DNA of 64,000 nucleotides from Chitinophagaceae bacterium (GTDB taxonomy: Bacteria > Bacteroidota > Bacteroidia > Chitinophagales > Chitinophagaceae): assembly GCA_016702745.1 (NCBI GenBank), contig JADJDJ010000001.1:744001-808000 (forward strand). Direction: 5' to 3'. Each line of letters starts with the position of its first letter. Position 1 is the stretch's first letter. Made by a program: the position numbers and the translations under genes. Below are positions 27,688 through 36,852 of this stretch, piece by piece. The notes beneath the pieces are model-generated. The model was not told the origin of the DNA and did no database searches. It was given only the letters and a program-made list of their open reading frames with translations.

Positions 27688-27711
27688 ATCTACCCAAATC
27701 GTGGTTCAGAC
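27688..27711. repeat. Inverted repeat, right arm (flanks the GxxExxY gene)
   Basis: Begins ATCTACCC and ends GTGGTTCAGAC. It matches the reverse complement of 27234-27257 at 23 of 24 positions. It ends within 1 nt of the stop codon of the VWA gene. Confidence 0.85.
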
Positions 27712-28808
27712 TAATACACCGTCTTCCTTTTCCCACTCTCAAAATCACTGAATATAAAAGCCCCCAGTTTATCTAATGAAGCAAAGAAGGCCTTGCCATG
27801 ATTCATTTCCGTGAATTCCTGTACAAACTTTTGCAGATAAGGATCGGTGGCGATCATGAAAGTAGTAATGGGAATTTTTAATTTCTTGCATTGTGCTGCC
27901 AGGTTGAGACAACGGTTCACCACTTTGCGATCCAGTCCGAAACTGTTTTTATAATAACGTTTCCCGATTTTTAAACAGGTTGGTTTGCCGTCCGTGATCA
28001 TAAAGATTTGTTTGTTGGGATTTTTCCGGCGTCTTAATATATCCATGGCCAGTTCCAAACCGGCAACTGTATTGGTATGATAGGGACCCACCTGCAGGTA
28101 AGGCAGGTCTTTTACTTCAATAGGCCAGGCATCGTTGCCAAATACCACAATATCCAGTGTGTCTTTGGGATAACGGGTCTGGATCAGTTCACTCAGGGCC
28201 ATGGCCACTTTTTTGGCCGGGGTAATCCGGTCTTCCCCATAGAGAATCATGGAATGGGAAATATCAATCATCAATACCGTCGAGGTCTGTGATTTGAAAT
28301 CAGTTTCCCGGATACTCAGGTCTTCTTCCCGCATCTGGAAACTATCGATCCCATGATTGATCTGGGCATTGCGGATACTTTCGGTAAAATCAATCTGCTC
28401 CAGCATATCCCCAAACTGAAATTGTCTGGATTCGGGATTCAGTTCATCTCCCTGTCCGGGTTTGAAGGTTTTATGGTCACCCTGTTTTGTTTTTTTCAGT
28501 TTGCCAAAGATTTCATCCAGACTTCTTTTCCGGATTCCTTGTTCTGTTTTGGGGGTGATTTTGATTTCACCTTTTTCATTGTCTCCGGATATAAATCCTT
28601 TCTCTTTTAATTCATCAATGAAATCACCCATGCCATATTCGTCGTCGGTCAGCTGGTATTTTTTGTCCAGTTCATTCATCCATTGCAGGGCTTCAGATAA
28701 ATCACCGCTGGTGTAGGTGATCAATTGCATAAAAAGATCCAGCATTTGCTCAAAACGGCTTTTGCTGTTATCATCCGGGTTAAATTGGGTAAACTGGTAT
28801 CCGCGCAT
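27711..28808 (-). CDS. VWA domain-containing protein (CoxE-like partner of AAA+ ATPase)
   Basis: 365 residues. The N-terminal half is helical and charged; the C-terminal half is a von Willebrand A domain with MIDAS motif VLMIDISHSM (D-x-S-x-S, about residues 180-189), the later Thr/Asp elements and FMITDGKPTC. It is intact. With the ChlI-like ATPase it forms an AAA+/VWA chaperone pair, the second in this window (the first is MoxR/DUF58 at 11.8-14.2 kb). Cytoplasmic (no signal or membrane segment). Confidence 0.9.
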   Translation of the reverse strand: MRGYQFTQFNPDDNSKSRFEQMLDLFMQLITYTSGDLSEALQWMNELDKKYQLTDDEYGMGDFIDELKEKGFISGDNEKGEIKITPKTEQGIRKRSLDEIFGKLKKTKQGDHKTFKPGQGDELNPESRQFQFGDMLEQIDFTESIRNAQINHGIDSFQMREEDLSIRETDFKSQTSTVLMIDISHSMILYGEDRITPAKKVAMALSELIQTRYPKDTLDIVVFGNDAWPIEVKDLPYLQVGPYHTNTVAGLELAMDILRRRKNPNKQIFMITDGKPTCLKIGKRYYKNSFGLDRKVVNRCLNLAAQCKKLKIPITTFMIATDPYLQKFVQEFTEMNHGKAFFASLDKLGAFIFSDFESGKRKTVY

Positions 28809-29073
28809 TGGACATGTAATTTACGTTAAAAAGAGGCAGGTAGCTGAAAGTGGCAGAAGGCCTCATTGTTAAATGTATGACAGTTGAAAGGAGGGATGGT
28901 TCATTGGGGGAAAGGGGGATGGGAGGAAAGGTAGGTTTCGTGGTTTTTAAGATCACAATGGGCTATTGAAATGTTCAATGTTCAACGAACAATGTTCAAT
29001 TTTCAAGGGGTGGGGCGGCACTTATCTTATTGAAATAATTCCTGGAAAGCGGTTGTTAATTTTGAAATGGTAT
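28809..29073. other. Intergenic region with a TTCAATGTTCAA micro-repeat
   Basis: No gene is seen. 28967-29005 carries repeated and inverted copies of AATGTTCAA (TTCAATGTTCAACGAACAAT). The rest is G-rich and shows no RNA gene. Confidence 0.6.
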
Positions 29074-29103
29074 AAAAAAACCCTCCTGAGGGAGGGTTTT
29101 GGT
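29074..29103. terminator. Bidirectional-looking terminator downstream of the DUF2723 gene
   Basis: Stem ACCCTCC/GGAGGGT (29080-29097) flanked by an A run on the left and a T run on the right. Just past the stop of the minus-strand DUF2723 gene, for which the A run reads as the U tract. Confidence 0.85.
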
Positions 29104-29120
29104 TATTGCTGGTGGGCAAA

Positions 29121-32100
29121 TTATTTAGTCGTATCCTTTTTGGCTCCGCTATCGGGTTTGGCCGTATTGGTTACAGTTGGAGTCGGGTTTTCAGTATTGG
29201 TCTTGACCCTGGTCTCGGGAGCATAATTCTTTTCCAGTTCATCCAGTACCATCATCATAGCTTCATTGATCCTGTATTCCATCAGCATAGAGCGGAACAT
29301 CGGATCATTATTGTCGGCACCGGCTGGGGAAATATCAGGCGTATTGCCTCCGTTCATTGCCAAATAATATTTCTTTTGTTGCTCCATATCTTTCCTCAGG
29401 CTCTGGCGCACTTTTTCTGCCAGTTCTTTTTTACCGGCTTTATAACAGGCTTCCAGGTAAAGCATGCCCTGCTGGTTATGTGAACCATAACGGCTTACCA
29501 TTGCATAGGGAAGGTTATCCGGACTAATTCCGCTTTCCAGTTTATCGATCAGTTTAGCTGCTTCGTCTTTTTTGCCTGCATCAGCCAGGTTTCCGGCTGC
29601 TTCACCATAGAGCGAACGAAGGTTGAGCAGGTGCCTTCTGTTTTCCTCATCATAATACATGCCTTTGCGATTGGCATTGCCAAACCTGTACTTGGTCATG
29701 AGGTTATTGTAGATCACCTGATCGTTATTGTCGCGGATCTGTGTACCACCTAATCCTACTTCACGCAGGGTACGGTGAACCAGCCAGCCTTCCTGTGAGC
29801 CTTTTGACTGAATTGGTACCAGGCGATAGGAGAGGCCATCTTTACGCAGATATTGACCAAAGCCAAGTTCACCATATGGCGAAGTGAAATAAATGGGGCG
29901 CTTCCAGTTGTTCGTGGCAATGATATTGAGGATCATGAAATCACTGCGGATCATTCCGCCCTGTAATTTATCCTGCGGAATTTCAAAGAGAAGTTCAGAC
30001 AACACGCTGTCATTCGCATTCACTGTACCATTCTTTCTAACCATACTGGTATCCACCGGTACCTTGAATTTGGCAACAGGGAATGAACCATATCCTTCAT
30101 CTCTTCCGGTTTCTTCATTGAAATTGGGTTTACCCAGTACATTTTTCATTACATCATACAGATCATAATGAGTATTAGGATCACCCTGAGCGCGGTAACG
30201 CATGTATTCGCGGTTATGTCCTTCTATTTGTTCCGGACTCCAGATCACATCCAGTGAATCGGCTTCATTTACTTTATAACGGAGCTGGTTGATATACCAG
30301 TCGATTCCCAGCAAGCTGTTATTGATGATACGGATATCAGGACGAACCCCTTCCACTTCCTGGGCATACCAGAGCGGATACGTATCGTTATCACCAAAAG
30401 TAAAGATCACAGCATTCGGTGCACAGCTTTCCAGGTAATCTCTGGCCATATCCGGAGCCGTGGTTTTCATGCTACGATCATGGTCATCCCATTCCTGTTG
30501 TGCCATCAATATCGGGGCAATCATACAAACCAGGGTAGCACCAATATTGAGTGCCATGCTATTTTTGCCATCGCCGGAGATCGCTCTGATGCCATAGGTA
30601 ACGGCACCAGTCAGTAATACAAATAGGGCTGTTGCAATGACAGGTACAATCAGTGCAGCACCACCGGTATCATTCACGCAACTGAGCAGGGTGACAAAGA
30701 AAGTAAGACCACCTCCGATCATGAGGGTATTCTGGAACGAATCTTTGTCTGCTTTCTCACGGGCCAGTCGCACAAAGGCCACTACGGCCAATCCGATCCA
30801 GATGGCAAATGCATAGAAGGATCCCACAAATGCATAGTCCCGTTCCCTGGGCTGATTGCCGGGTTGGTTCAGGTAAAACACAATGGCCAGACCGGTCATG
30901 AAGAACAGGAGGAAGTTGACAATCCAGTCCTTTCTGTTGCGTACAAACTGATACACACAACCTAGGATACCCAGTAAGAAAGGAATCAGGAATAAAGTAT
31001 TACGGGCTTTGTTGTTTTTGATACTGTCGGGTAGCTTGGACTGATCTCCCAGACGTTTATTATCAATAAAGGAAATACCGGTAATCCAGTTACCGTCTCT
31101 TTTATTGCCAAGTCCCTGTACATCGTTTTGTTTGCCGGCGAAATTCCACATAAAATAGCGCCAGTACATCAGTCCCATCTGATAGGAGAAGAACCAGTTG
31201 AAATTATCCGCATAGCTGGGGGCTTCATATTTGCCTTGTTCATCACGACCCAGGTTCAGCCAGTCCGCATAGAATTCTGCATGGTACTGGTCATTACTGC
31301 TATCCCAGATACGGGGGAAGAGTTGTTTGACATCACTCTTGTAATTATAAGATTGTTTTCTACCAGTAGGGATATATTTTTTATCACCTTTTACATAGGT
31401 CATTTCCCCTTCTTTCAGCGGTTTGTCTTCTACCAGGTCGGTATTGGGACTGGCGGCAAAATGCGGACCATAAACCAGAGGAGCTTCTCCGTATTGTTCC
31501 CGGCTGAGGTAGTATACCAGGTTAATGGGATTGTCCACATTGTTCATGTCAATGGTTGGGTTGGCATTGGACCGGATCAGTGCGGTGAAGTACATGAAGT
31601 AACCGATCATCATGAATGCATAGCACCAGAGAGATAATTTCAAAATTTTAAGAGCTGCGGGTTTAAGGAAATATCCGGCAGCAACGGCAACAGCACCCAG
31701 TAAGAGGAATTGCAGGAATTTTAAACCTACCCCGATATTCAGGAAAAAGGGCAGGGCTGAAAGTGAAAGGAACAGTACAAACCAGATAATGAGTTTGGTC
31801 TGAGAAATATTTCTTTCATTGAAACGAAGTGCCCAGATGATCAGCGCACCGATGGCTATAAAATAGAAACCGAAGCCGTAAAAGAAAGGCATGCCCAATG
31901 TATTCACAAAGAATATATCAAACTGGCCTGCAGCCTTCATGGAATATTGTATAATGCCCACCTGTACGAGACCGGTGATCAAACAACCCAGAATAAAAGC
32001 CCATATAGAACCTTTAGTGGTGGGTTGGAAACGGCGATAGTAATAAATCATTACGATGGCCGGAATCACAAGCAGGTTCAACAAGTGTACACCGATAGAC

Positions 32101-32675
32101 AAGCCCATCATGAAAAACAGGAACACAATCCAGCGGTCACTGCGGGCACGGGCTCCGGGATCATTGCCGGCTTTTTCATCAGCATGTTCCCATTTGAGCA
32201 TGGCCCAGAATACGAGGGCGGTAAAGAAAGAAGAAAGGGCATATACTTCACCTTCTACGGCACTGAACCAGAATGAATCACTGAAAGTATAAGCTAATGC
32301 GCCAACCACACCGGCGGCCATGGTGGTAAAGAGTTGACTTTTGTCCAGCTCTTCTCCAATACCCACCATCATTTTACGGGCAAAATGGGTCACACTCCAG
32401 AAAAGGAAAAGGATTGTAGCGGCTGAGGCCAGGGCACTCATAAAGTTCACGGCACTGGCTGCATTATTTTCTCCAAAGAGAATAATAAAGAAGCGGCCGA
32501 GCAATACAAACATCGGCGCACCGGGAGGGTGGGGCATTCCCACGTTTTTGGCACTCGCGATAAATTCGCCGGTATCCCATAAACTACCCCTGGCTTCACG
32601 GGTTAAAAAATAAGTCGCGAAGGCAACAAAAAACACCAGCCAGCCGGTAATGTTATTAATTCTTTTGAAGCTCAT
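29121..32675 (-). CDS. DUF2723 family membrane protein (PMT/GT-C glycosyltransferase-like)
   Basis: 1184 residues, intact. The first ~725 residues hold many membrane helices, starting with INNITGWLVFFVAFATYFLT and the acidic loop LWDTGEFIASAKNVGMPHPP; such Asp/Glu-bearing first loops are typical of GT-C enzymes using lipid-linked sugars. The C-terminal ~450 residues are soluble, helical and TPR-like (YLEACYKAGKKELAEKVRQS). It ends with a Thr/Pro/Lys-rich tail. Glycosylation of exported proteins is a fair inference from the family; the substrate is unknown. Confidence 0.92.
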   Translation of the reverse strand: MSFKRINNITGWLVFFVAFATYFLTREARGSLWDTGEFIASAKNVGMPHPPGAPMFVLLGRFFIILFGENNAASAVNFMSALASAATILFLFWSVTHFARKMMVGIGEELDKSQLFTTMAAGVVGALAYTFSDSFWFSAVEGEVYALSSFFTALVFWAMLKWEHADEKAGNDPGARARSDRWIVFLFFMMGLSIGVHLLNLLVIPAIVMIYYYRRFQPTTKGSIWAFILGCLITGLVQVGIIQYSMKAAGQFDIFFVNTLGMPFFYGFGFYFIAIGALIIWALRFNERNISQTKLIIWFVLFLSLSALPFFLNIGVGLKFLQFLLLGAVAVAAGYFLKPAALKILKLSLWCYAFMMIGYFMYFTALIRSNANPTIDMNNVDNPINLVYYLSREQYGEAPLVYGPHFAASPNTDLVEDKPLKEGEMTYVKGDKKYIPTGRKQSYNYKSDVKQLFPRIWDSSNDQYHAEFYADWLNLGRDEQGKYEAPSYADNFNWFFSYQMGLMYWRYFMWNFAGKQNDVQGLGNKRDGNWITGISFIDNKRLGDQSKLPDSIKNNKARNTLFLIPFLLGILGCVYQFVRNRKDWIVNFLLFFMTGLAIVFYLNQPGNQPRERDYAFVGSFYAFAIWIGLAVVAFVRLAREKADKDSFQNTLMIGGGLTFFVTLLSCVNDTGGAALIVPVIATALFVLLTGAVTYGIRAISGDGKNSMALNIGATLVCMIAPILMAQQEWDDHDRSMKTTAPDMARDYLESCAPNAVIFTFGDNDTYPLWYAQEVEGVRPDIRIINNSLLGIDWYINQLRYKVNEADSLDVIWSPEQIEGHNREYMRYRAQGDPNTHYDLYDVMKNVLGKPNFNEETGRDEGYGSFPVAKFKVPVDTSMVRKNGTVNANDSVLSELLFEIPQDKLQGGMIRSDFMILNIIATNNWKRPIYFTSPYGELGFGQYLRKDGLSYRLVPIQSKGSQEGWLVHRTLREVGLGGTQIRDNNDQVIYNNLMTKYRFGNANRKGMYYDEENRRHLLNLRSLYGEAAGNLADAGKKDEAAKLIDKLESGISPDNLPYAMVSRYGSHNQQGMLYLEACYKAGKKELAEKVRQSLRKDMEQQKKYYLAMNGGNTPDISPAGADNNDPMFRSMLMEYRINEAMMMVLDELEKNYAPETRVKTNTENPTPTVTNTAKPDSGAKKDTTK

Positions 32676-32799
32676 AAATAGATGATTTGACCCCTGTTTT
32701 GGAGGTTCACAAAAATAGGGATATTCAGGTCAAGGTTATCAGCTGATAATCCCCTGTTTTTCAGTTAAAAAATGTGAAAAAGGACAGACGGACGCCGGC

Positions 32800-33609
32800 T
32801 TATTCGAAATAAACTTTTACGGTATGGTAGGCAAGCTGCCCCTCCCTGATTTTTTCAGAGAAGCCTTTCAGTCCAAAGAGTCCGGCTGCATTGCCTTTAT
32901 TAATGGCGATTTCGAGGTAGTCTGCACTGTTAAAAAGGGCCAGTTTTTCACCCTCAGTCACATCTGCATAAGTCTCACTGATCCGGTCAATGATCTCGCC
33001 CCGGGTAAATGATATTCTGAATTTTCTGCCCTGTCTTTGTTCTTCAAATTGCTGACGGGTAATATTGACAATGACGTTCTCAAAACTGTCAATAAAGATG
33101 ATTTGCCCTTCGATTACATTATTATCCAATGTGGGGCGGAGATGTCTTTTCTCCATAATCGTTACATCTGGTACCCCGATCCGCTGGATGGGCTCACCAT
33201 TGGCCAGTTTATTAACCACCGTTCCCATCACCGATGTCAGATACACGGTGTTTTTGATGGCGGCTTTATCAAGGGGAATACCAATAACCATTTCCGGACT
33301 TTCTTCCAGAATCATCGTCAGTAATCCGTTATCGGCACAAAGCAGGTATTGCTCCTGGTGAAAAGCCAGGATCAGTTGCTCCGGTTTTTTTTCAAAGAGA
33401 TTGACCAGGATAAGATGATAGGAGTAAGGTGGAAAATTGCGAATGGCAGAGCGGCATACATAGGCAGCCTGCGGATAATTAAAAGGGGGAATATTATGTG
33501 AAATATCCACGATGCTGAAATCAGGGTTCAGCTGTAATAACTGCGCCTTTACTGCTCCAACCAGGTAATCTGGACTGCCAATATCGGATGTGAGGGTGAT
33601 GAGCGGCAA
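32800..33609 (-). CDS. S-adenosylmethionine hydrolase / SAM hydroxide adenosyltransferase (DUF62)
   Basis: 269 residues. It begins MPLITLTSDIGSPDYLVGAV, with the nucleophile/metal-site Asp region, then IVDISHNIPPFNYPQAAYV and VNLFEKKPEQLILAFH, and has the C-terminal IDSFENVIVNITRQQFEE of the DUF62 fold. Family members split SAM to adenosine and methionine using water. It stands alone between the DUF2723 and SDR genes, all on the same strand but well separated. Confidence 0.92.
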   Translation of the reverse strand: MPLITLTSDIGSPDYLVGAVKAQLLQLNPDFSIVDISHNIPPFNYPQAAYVCRSAIRNFPPYSYHLILVNLFEKKPEQLILAFHQEQYLLCADNGLLTMILEESPEMVIGIPLDKAAIKNTVYLTSVMGTVVNKLANGEPIQRIGVPDVTIMEKRHLRPTLDNNVIEGQIIFIDSFENVIVNITRQQFEEQRQGRKFRISFTRGEIIDRISETYADVTEGEKLALFNSADYLEIAINKGNAAGLFGLKGFSEKIREGQLAYHTVKVYFE

Positions 33610-33701
33610 GGTAGATGGGCTGGTTACTGAATACAGTTTTATCGTTTACTCTTTATTGATTGAAATCGTAGCCTTAAAGCTGGTGCATCAAATTACGTGC
33701 T

Positions 33702-34511
33702 TTATTTGACCAGTTTCCCTTCTTTGAAAAAGAATTTATGGGCAAATTTATCGGCCAGTTTCGGAAAAAACTTTTGCATGAACACGGTTCTTTTTCCGGT
33801 AAAGGTCAGCACCAGGGTACGCTTCTTTTTCCGGATGGCTTTGAGGATATGCGCCGCACAAACTTCAGCGCTCATCATTTTTCCTTCATCCATGGGTGTT
33901 TCTCCATGTGATTGCCCTTCTTTATTCAGGGCCGCATTCCGGATATTGGAAGTGGTGAAACCCGGACATACCCACATCACATGCACACCGTCCTCCATCA
34001 GTTCTGTTTTGATGGCTTCCAGCCAGCCCTGTACCGCAAACTTGCTGGCGGAATAACCGCTTCTGCCGGGGAGCCCCCGATAGCCGGCAATAGAAGAAAC
34101 ACCCACAATGGTTCCTTTTCTTTCAATCAGGGAAGGAAGGGCATATTTGGTGCAGTAAACAGTCCCGTAAAAATTAATATCCATCACTTTCCGGATCACA
34201 TCCATATCCGCATCTTTAAGCAGAGCACGCATGGAGATACCGGCATTGTTGATCAGGATATCAATCCCGCCAAATGCCTTGATGGTACTTTCAATAAAAC
34301 GGCGGCAATCGTTTTCACTGCTTACATCTGTAACCGTGGTATGTAAAAAAGCAGAGGGAAATTCTGACTGGAGCTGGTATAATTTGTCGTGGTTACGTCC
34401 GCAGGTAGCCACTTTTGCCCCTTGTGCGATCAGAGCGGAAACCAGGGCCTTTCCGATCCCCTCAGAGCCGCCGGTGACTGCTACGACCTTATTGTTAAAA
34501 AAGTTTTGCAT
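33702..34511 (-). CDS. Short-chain dehydrogenase/reductase (SDR)
   Basis: 269 residues. Classic SDR motifs: TGGSEGIG cofactor loop at residues 13-20, NNAG at about 87, catalytic Ser in GVSSIAG and YSASK at about 153-157. The R in CGRN after the second beta strand suggests NADP(H). It has a basic C-terminal extension (KLADKFAHKFFFKEGKLVK) that may bind membranes. Substrate unknown; often annotated as a lipid or ketoreductase-type SDR. Confidence 0.93.
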   Translation of the reverse strand: MQNFFNNKVVAVTGGSEGIGKALVSALIAQGAKVATCGRNHDKLYQLQSEFPSAFLHTTVTDVSSENDCRRFIESTIKAFGGIDILINNAGISMRALLKDADMDVIRKVMDINFYGTVYCTKYALPSLIERKGTIVGVSSIAGYRGLPGRSGYSASKFAVQGWLEAIKTELMEDGVHVMWVCPGFTTSNIRNAALNKEGQSHGETPMDEGKMMSAEVCAAHILKAIRKKKRTLVLTFTGKRTVFMQKFFPKLADKFAHKFFFKEGKLVK

Positions 34512-34635
34512 ATCGGTGTGTATTGCAGCACAAACCTACTTGAAAAACAGAGAAAAAGAATAAGAAAGGCGGAAAGGAGCCATCCTAATCGGTAAGCAGC
34601 CCTGATTTTATTTGTTGATAATTAAGGTAAAAAGT

Positions 34636-34667
34636 TTTGGACTGATTGCTGCAGAGGCTTATTTTTG
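34636..34667 (+). promoter_or_regulatory. Promoter of tRNA-Lys (Bacteroidota consensus)
   Basis: TTTG (34636-34639), 20-nt spacer, TATTTTTG (34660-34667), fitting the Bacteroidota -33/-7 pattern (TTTG-N19/20-TAnnTTTG). Predicted start is near 34673, giving a ~35-nt leader to the tRNA. Confidence 0.75.
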
Positions 34668-34707
34668 CACTCCCAAAAAGGGAAGATGTTCGAAAGAACA
34701 TTCAGGC

Positions 34708-34780
34708 GATCTCGTAGCTCAGTTGGTAGAGCACAACACTTTTAATGTTGGGGCCCTGGGTTCGAGTCCCAGCGGGATCA
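34708..34780 (+). tRNA. tRNA-Lys (anticodon TTT)
   Basis: 73 nt. Acceptor stem GATCTCG/CGGGATC, D stem GCTC/GAGC, anticodon stem CAACA/TGTTG with loop CTTTTAA (anticodon TTT), T arm CTGGG TTCGAGT CCCAG. CCA is not encoded. A terminator follows. Confidence 0.95.
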
Positions 34781-34794
34781 CGAAGTGAAACTAA

Positions 34795-34821
34795 ACCAGT
34801 GCAACAGCACTGGTTTTTTTT
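34795..34821 (+). terminator. Terminator of tRNA-Lys
   Basis: Stem ACCAGTGC/GCACTGGT with an AACA loop and a T run. Confidence 0.9.
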
Positions 34822-34867
34822 GCGCCAGCAAAAACTGGGAGGAGAAGTTTATCCCGCATTGGCGGGA

Positions 34868-34884
34868 AGTCCCAGCGGGATCAC
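34868..34884. repeat. 17-bp direct repeat of the tRNA-Lys 3' end
   Basis: AGTCCCAGCGGGATCAC is identical to 34765-34781 (T-arm half plus acceptor of tRNA-Lys and the next base), 103 bp away. The complement of TCA at 34881-34883 forms the stop codon of the minus-strand gene. This pattern is what tRNA-targeting integration leaves behind. Confidence 0.8.
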
Positions 34885-35747
34885 AGAGAATCGGCTCCAT
34901 TTACCGGAGGGGATTTTTTGTTGGTGGCTGACAGTACCTCCAAAAGCTTTTCCAACATCTCCCGGTATTGGCTGAGTTTGCCATGTTCCGTTTCAATATT
35001 CACATAGCTGCGTTTGATGTTCCCACAATACACACTGAGGGATCCATCCTGTTTCACTTTTTCATTGTGCTGGAGGATGGCGTTAAAGCCAGCAGCAGCC
35101 ATTTGCTCAAATAATGTTTGGTCGGTGGTGAATACAATATCATCTGCATCCTGAGAAGGAACAGAACTTACTTCCCGGGCATCGGTTGAACGGTTACCAC
35201 CCGGGAGATAACTCTTAACAGAATAATCTCCCTCCGTATTATTATGCAGGGCAATGATACATTGGATGCTATCAGGAATCAGTTGGAGCAGTCTTTGTCC
35301 GAATTGCTCCACGGCATCCACTGCAGCAGGATTAACAGGCCCGTTTTCTTTTAATGATTGTGAAATGCCTTCTCTTGAAAAAATCCGGTTAGGATCAAAT
35401 GCATATCCCACCCCCTTTAGTTTGAATTTAATCAGTCTTTGTGCGCCGTTTTCTATCCTTAGCAGGGTGCCTCCCTGTAACTCAAGCACTGAACGTGCTG
35501 CCTTTACAGCCGTATACTCGTTATCGTGCATATTGAAACAGAACACCGTATTGCCTGGTCCGTATTGGGAAATCCGGATCGGGATGGTTTTAGTATCACC
35601 AATTTTATAATAGATCGTTTTCTCCAGCGGAATAAATTTTGCTTCGGACATGGCCAGGTTTTCACCGGCAGGCTGGGCAAAAGATGGAAATAGCAAAAAG
35701 CAATTGAAGAGCAGGAATAAAAATGGATGGATACGCAATGTGATCAT
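34881..35747 (-). CDS. Secreted M14-like (zinc carboxypeptidase/deacylase-fold) protein
   Basis: 288 residues with a signal peptide (FLLFPSFAQ). Putative zinc ligands HDNE (H-x-x-E, about residue 74) and a later His (IALHNNTEGDY, about 165), with a possible catalytic Glu in VNIETEHGK, follow the M14/AstE-type order. The assignment is by motif only. The gene ends inside the tRNA-Lys-derived repeat, so its last residues may have been altered. It lies 65 nt downstream of plsX on the same strand. Confidence 0.65.
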   Translation of the reverse strand: MITLRIHPFLFLLFNCFLLFPSFAQPAGENLAMSEAKFIPLEKTIYYKIGDTKTIPIRISQYGPGNTVFCFNMHDNEYTAVKAARSVLELQGGTLLRIENGAQRLIKFKLKGVGYAFDPNRIFSREGISQSLKENGPVNPAAVDAVEQFGQRLLQLIPDSIQCIIALHNNTEGDYSVKSYLPGGNRSTDAREVSSVPSQDADDIVFTTDQTLFEQMAAAGFNAILQHNEKVKQDGSLSVYCGNIKRSYVNIETEHGKLSQYREMLEKLLEVLSATNKKSPPVNGADSL

Positions 35748-35812
35748 TTATACCATAAATGTACATGGATGATGTCAGTGTGAAGTACCCTGAAACCGGT
35801 ATTTTATACCCA

Positions 35813-36751
35813 TCAGGCCAATTCTTCCTTCATCTTCTCCATGACATTTTTCTCCAGCATCAGCTGGGCCAGACGGATCATGTTCATAAAGGCCTTGGCG
35901 CCTGATATACCATGACCGATGATCACAGGTTTGGCCACACCCAGTACCGGTGTGCCGCCGTAGTTTTCAAAATTGAAGCGGTTGAAATATTCGTCTCCCA
36001 GTTTTCTTTCCTGGCCGATATCATAGAGGGATTCAGCCATTTTGAGAATGATATTACCGGTGAAACCTTCACAAACCATCACATCGGCTTTGCCGGTGAG
36101 TACATCACGGCCTTCGATATTGCCGATAAAATTTATATGACTGTTTTCTTTCAGCAGGGGATAAGTGGCTTGAGCGAGGATATTACCCTTACCCTCTTCT
36201 TCACCTACATTGATCAGCCCCACTTTGGGATTTTCAATGCCGAGGATTAATTGGGCATATACTGATCCCATGATGGCAAACTGGTTCAGTTGTTCGGGTT
36301 GGCAGTCGGCATTCAGGCCCACATACAGCAGGATGCCGGAACCACCGCCAAGTTTTGGAACGATGGTGGAAATGGTAGGTCTGATCACTCCTTCCAGTGC
36401 TTTGATACTAAAGAGGGCACCCACGAGCATGGCCCCGGTATTACCGGCACTGATAAAGGCATTGATCTGCCCTTTTGCCAGCAAATGAAATCCAATGGCG
36501 ATGGAGGACTGTTGTTTTTCCTTGAGGGCACGGGTCGGGTGTTCGTGCATGCCAATGACCTGATCGGCATGAATGATGGTCAGCAGCTCCATGGGTACCT
36601 GTTCTTTTTTCAGCAGGTCTTCCACAGCTGTTTGATCACCAATCAGCAGGAGCGGGGATGGCGCAGGATGGCTGCTCAGGTAATCACGGATTCCTTTCAC
36701 TGCTTCCAGCGGTGCATAATCGCCTCCCATCATGTCTATTCCGATCGTCAT
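35813..36751 (-). CDS. plsX: Phosphate acyltransferase PlsX
   Basis: 312 residues. It makes acyl-phosphate from acyl-ACP, the first step of phospholipid synthesis in the PlsX/PlsY route. Family motifs: MTIGIDMMGGDYAPLEAVKG at the start, SAGNTGAMLVGAL, GLINVGEEEGKGN, FIGNIEGRDVLTGKADVMVC and DGFTGN-like EGFTGNIILKM. Last of the usual yceD-rpmF-plsX operon. Confidence 0.97.
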   Translation of the reverse strand: MTIGIDMMGGDYAPLEAVKGIRDYLSSHPAPSPLLLIGDQTAVEDLLKKEQVPMELLTIIHADQVIGMHEHPTRALKEKQQSSIAIGFHLLAKGQINAFISAGNTGAMLVGALFSIKALEGVIRPTISTIVPKLGGGSGILLYVGLNADCQPEQLNQFAIMGSVYAQLILGIENPKVGLINVGEEEGKGNILAQATYPLLKENSHINFIGNIEGRDVLTGKADVMVCEGFTGNIILKMAESLYDIGQERKLGDEYFNRFNFENYGGTPVLGVAKPVIIGHGISGAKAFMNMIRLAQLMLEKNVMEKMKEELA

Positions 36752-36852
36752 GGTATTACTCCAGGGTGTTCACTTAACAAAATAGCAAATTCCAAACCCA
36801 ACAGCATGAAAAGATCCGCCGGGTTTGGAATTCGTTATGCAGAAATAATGAT

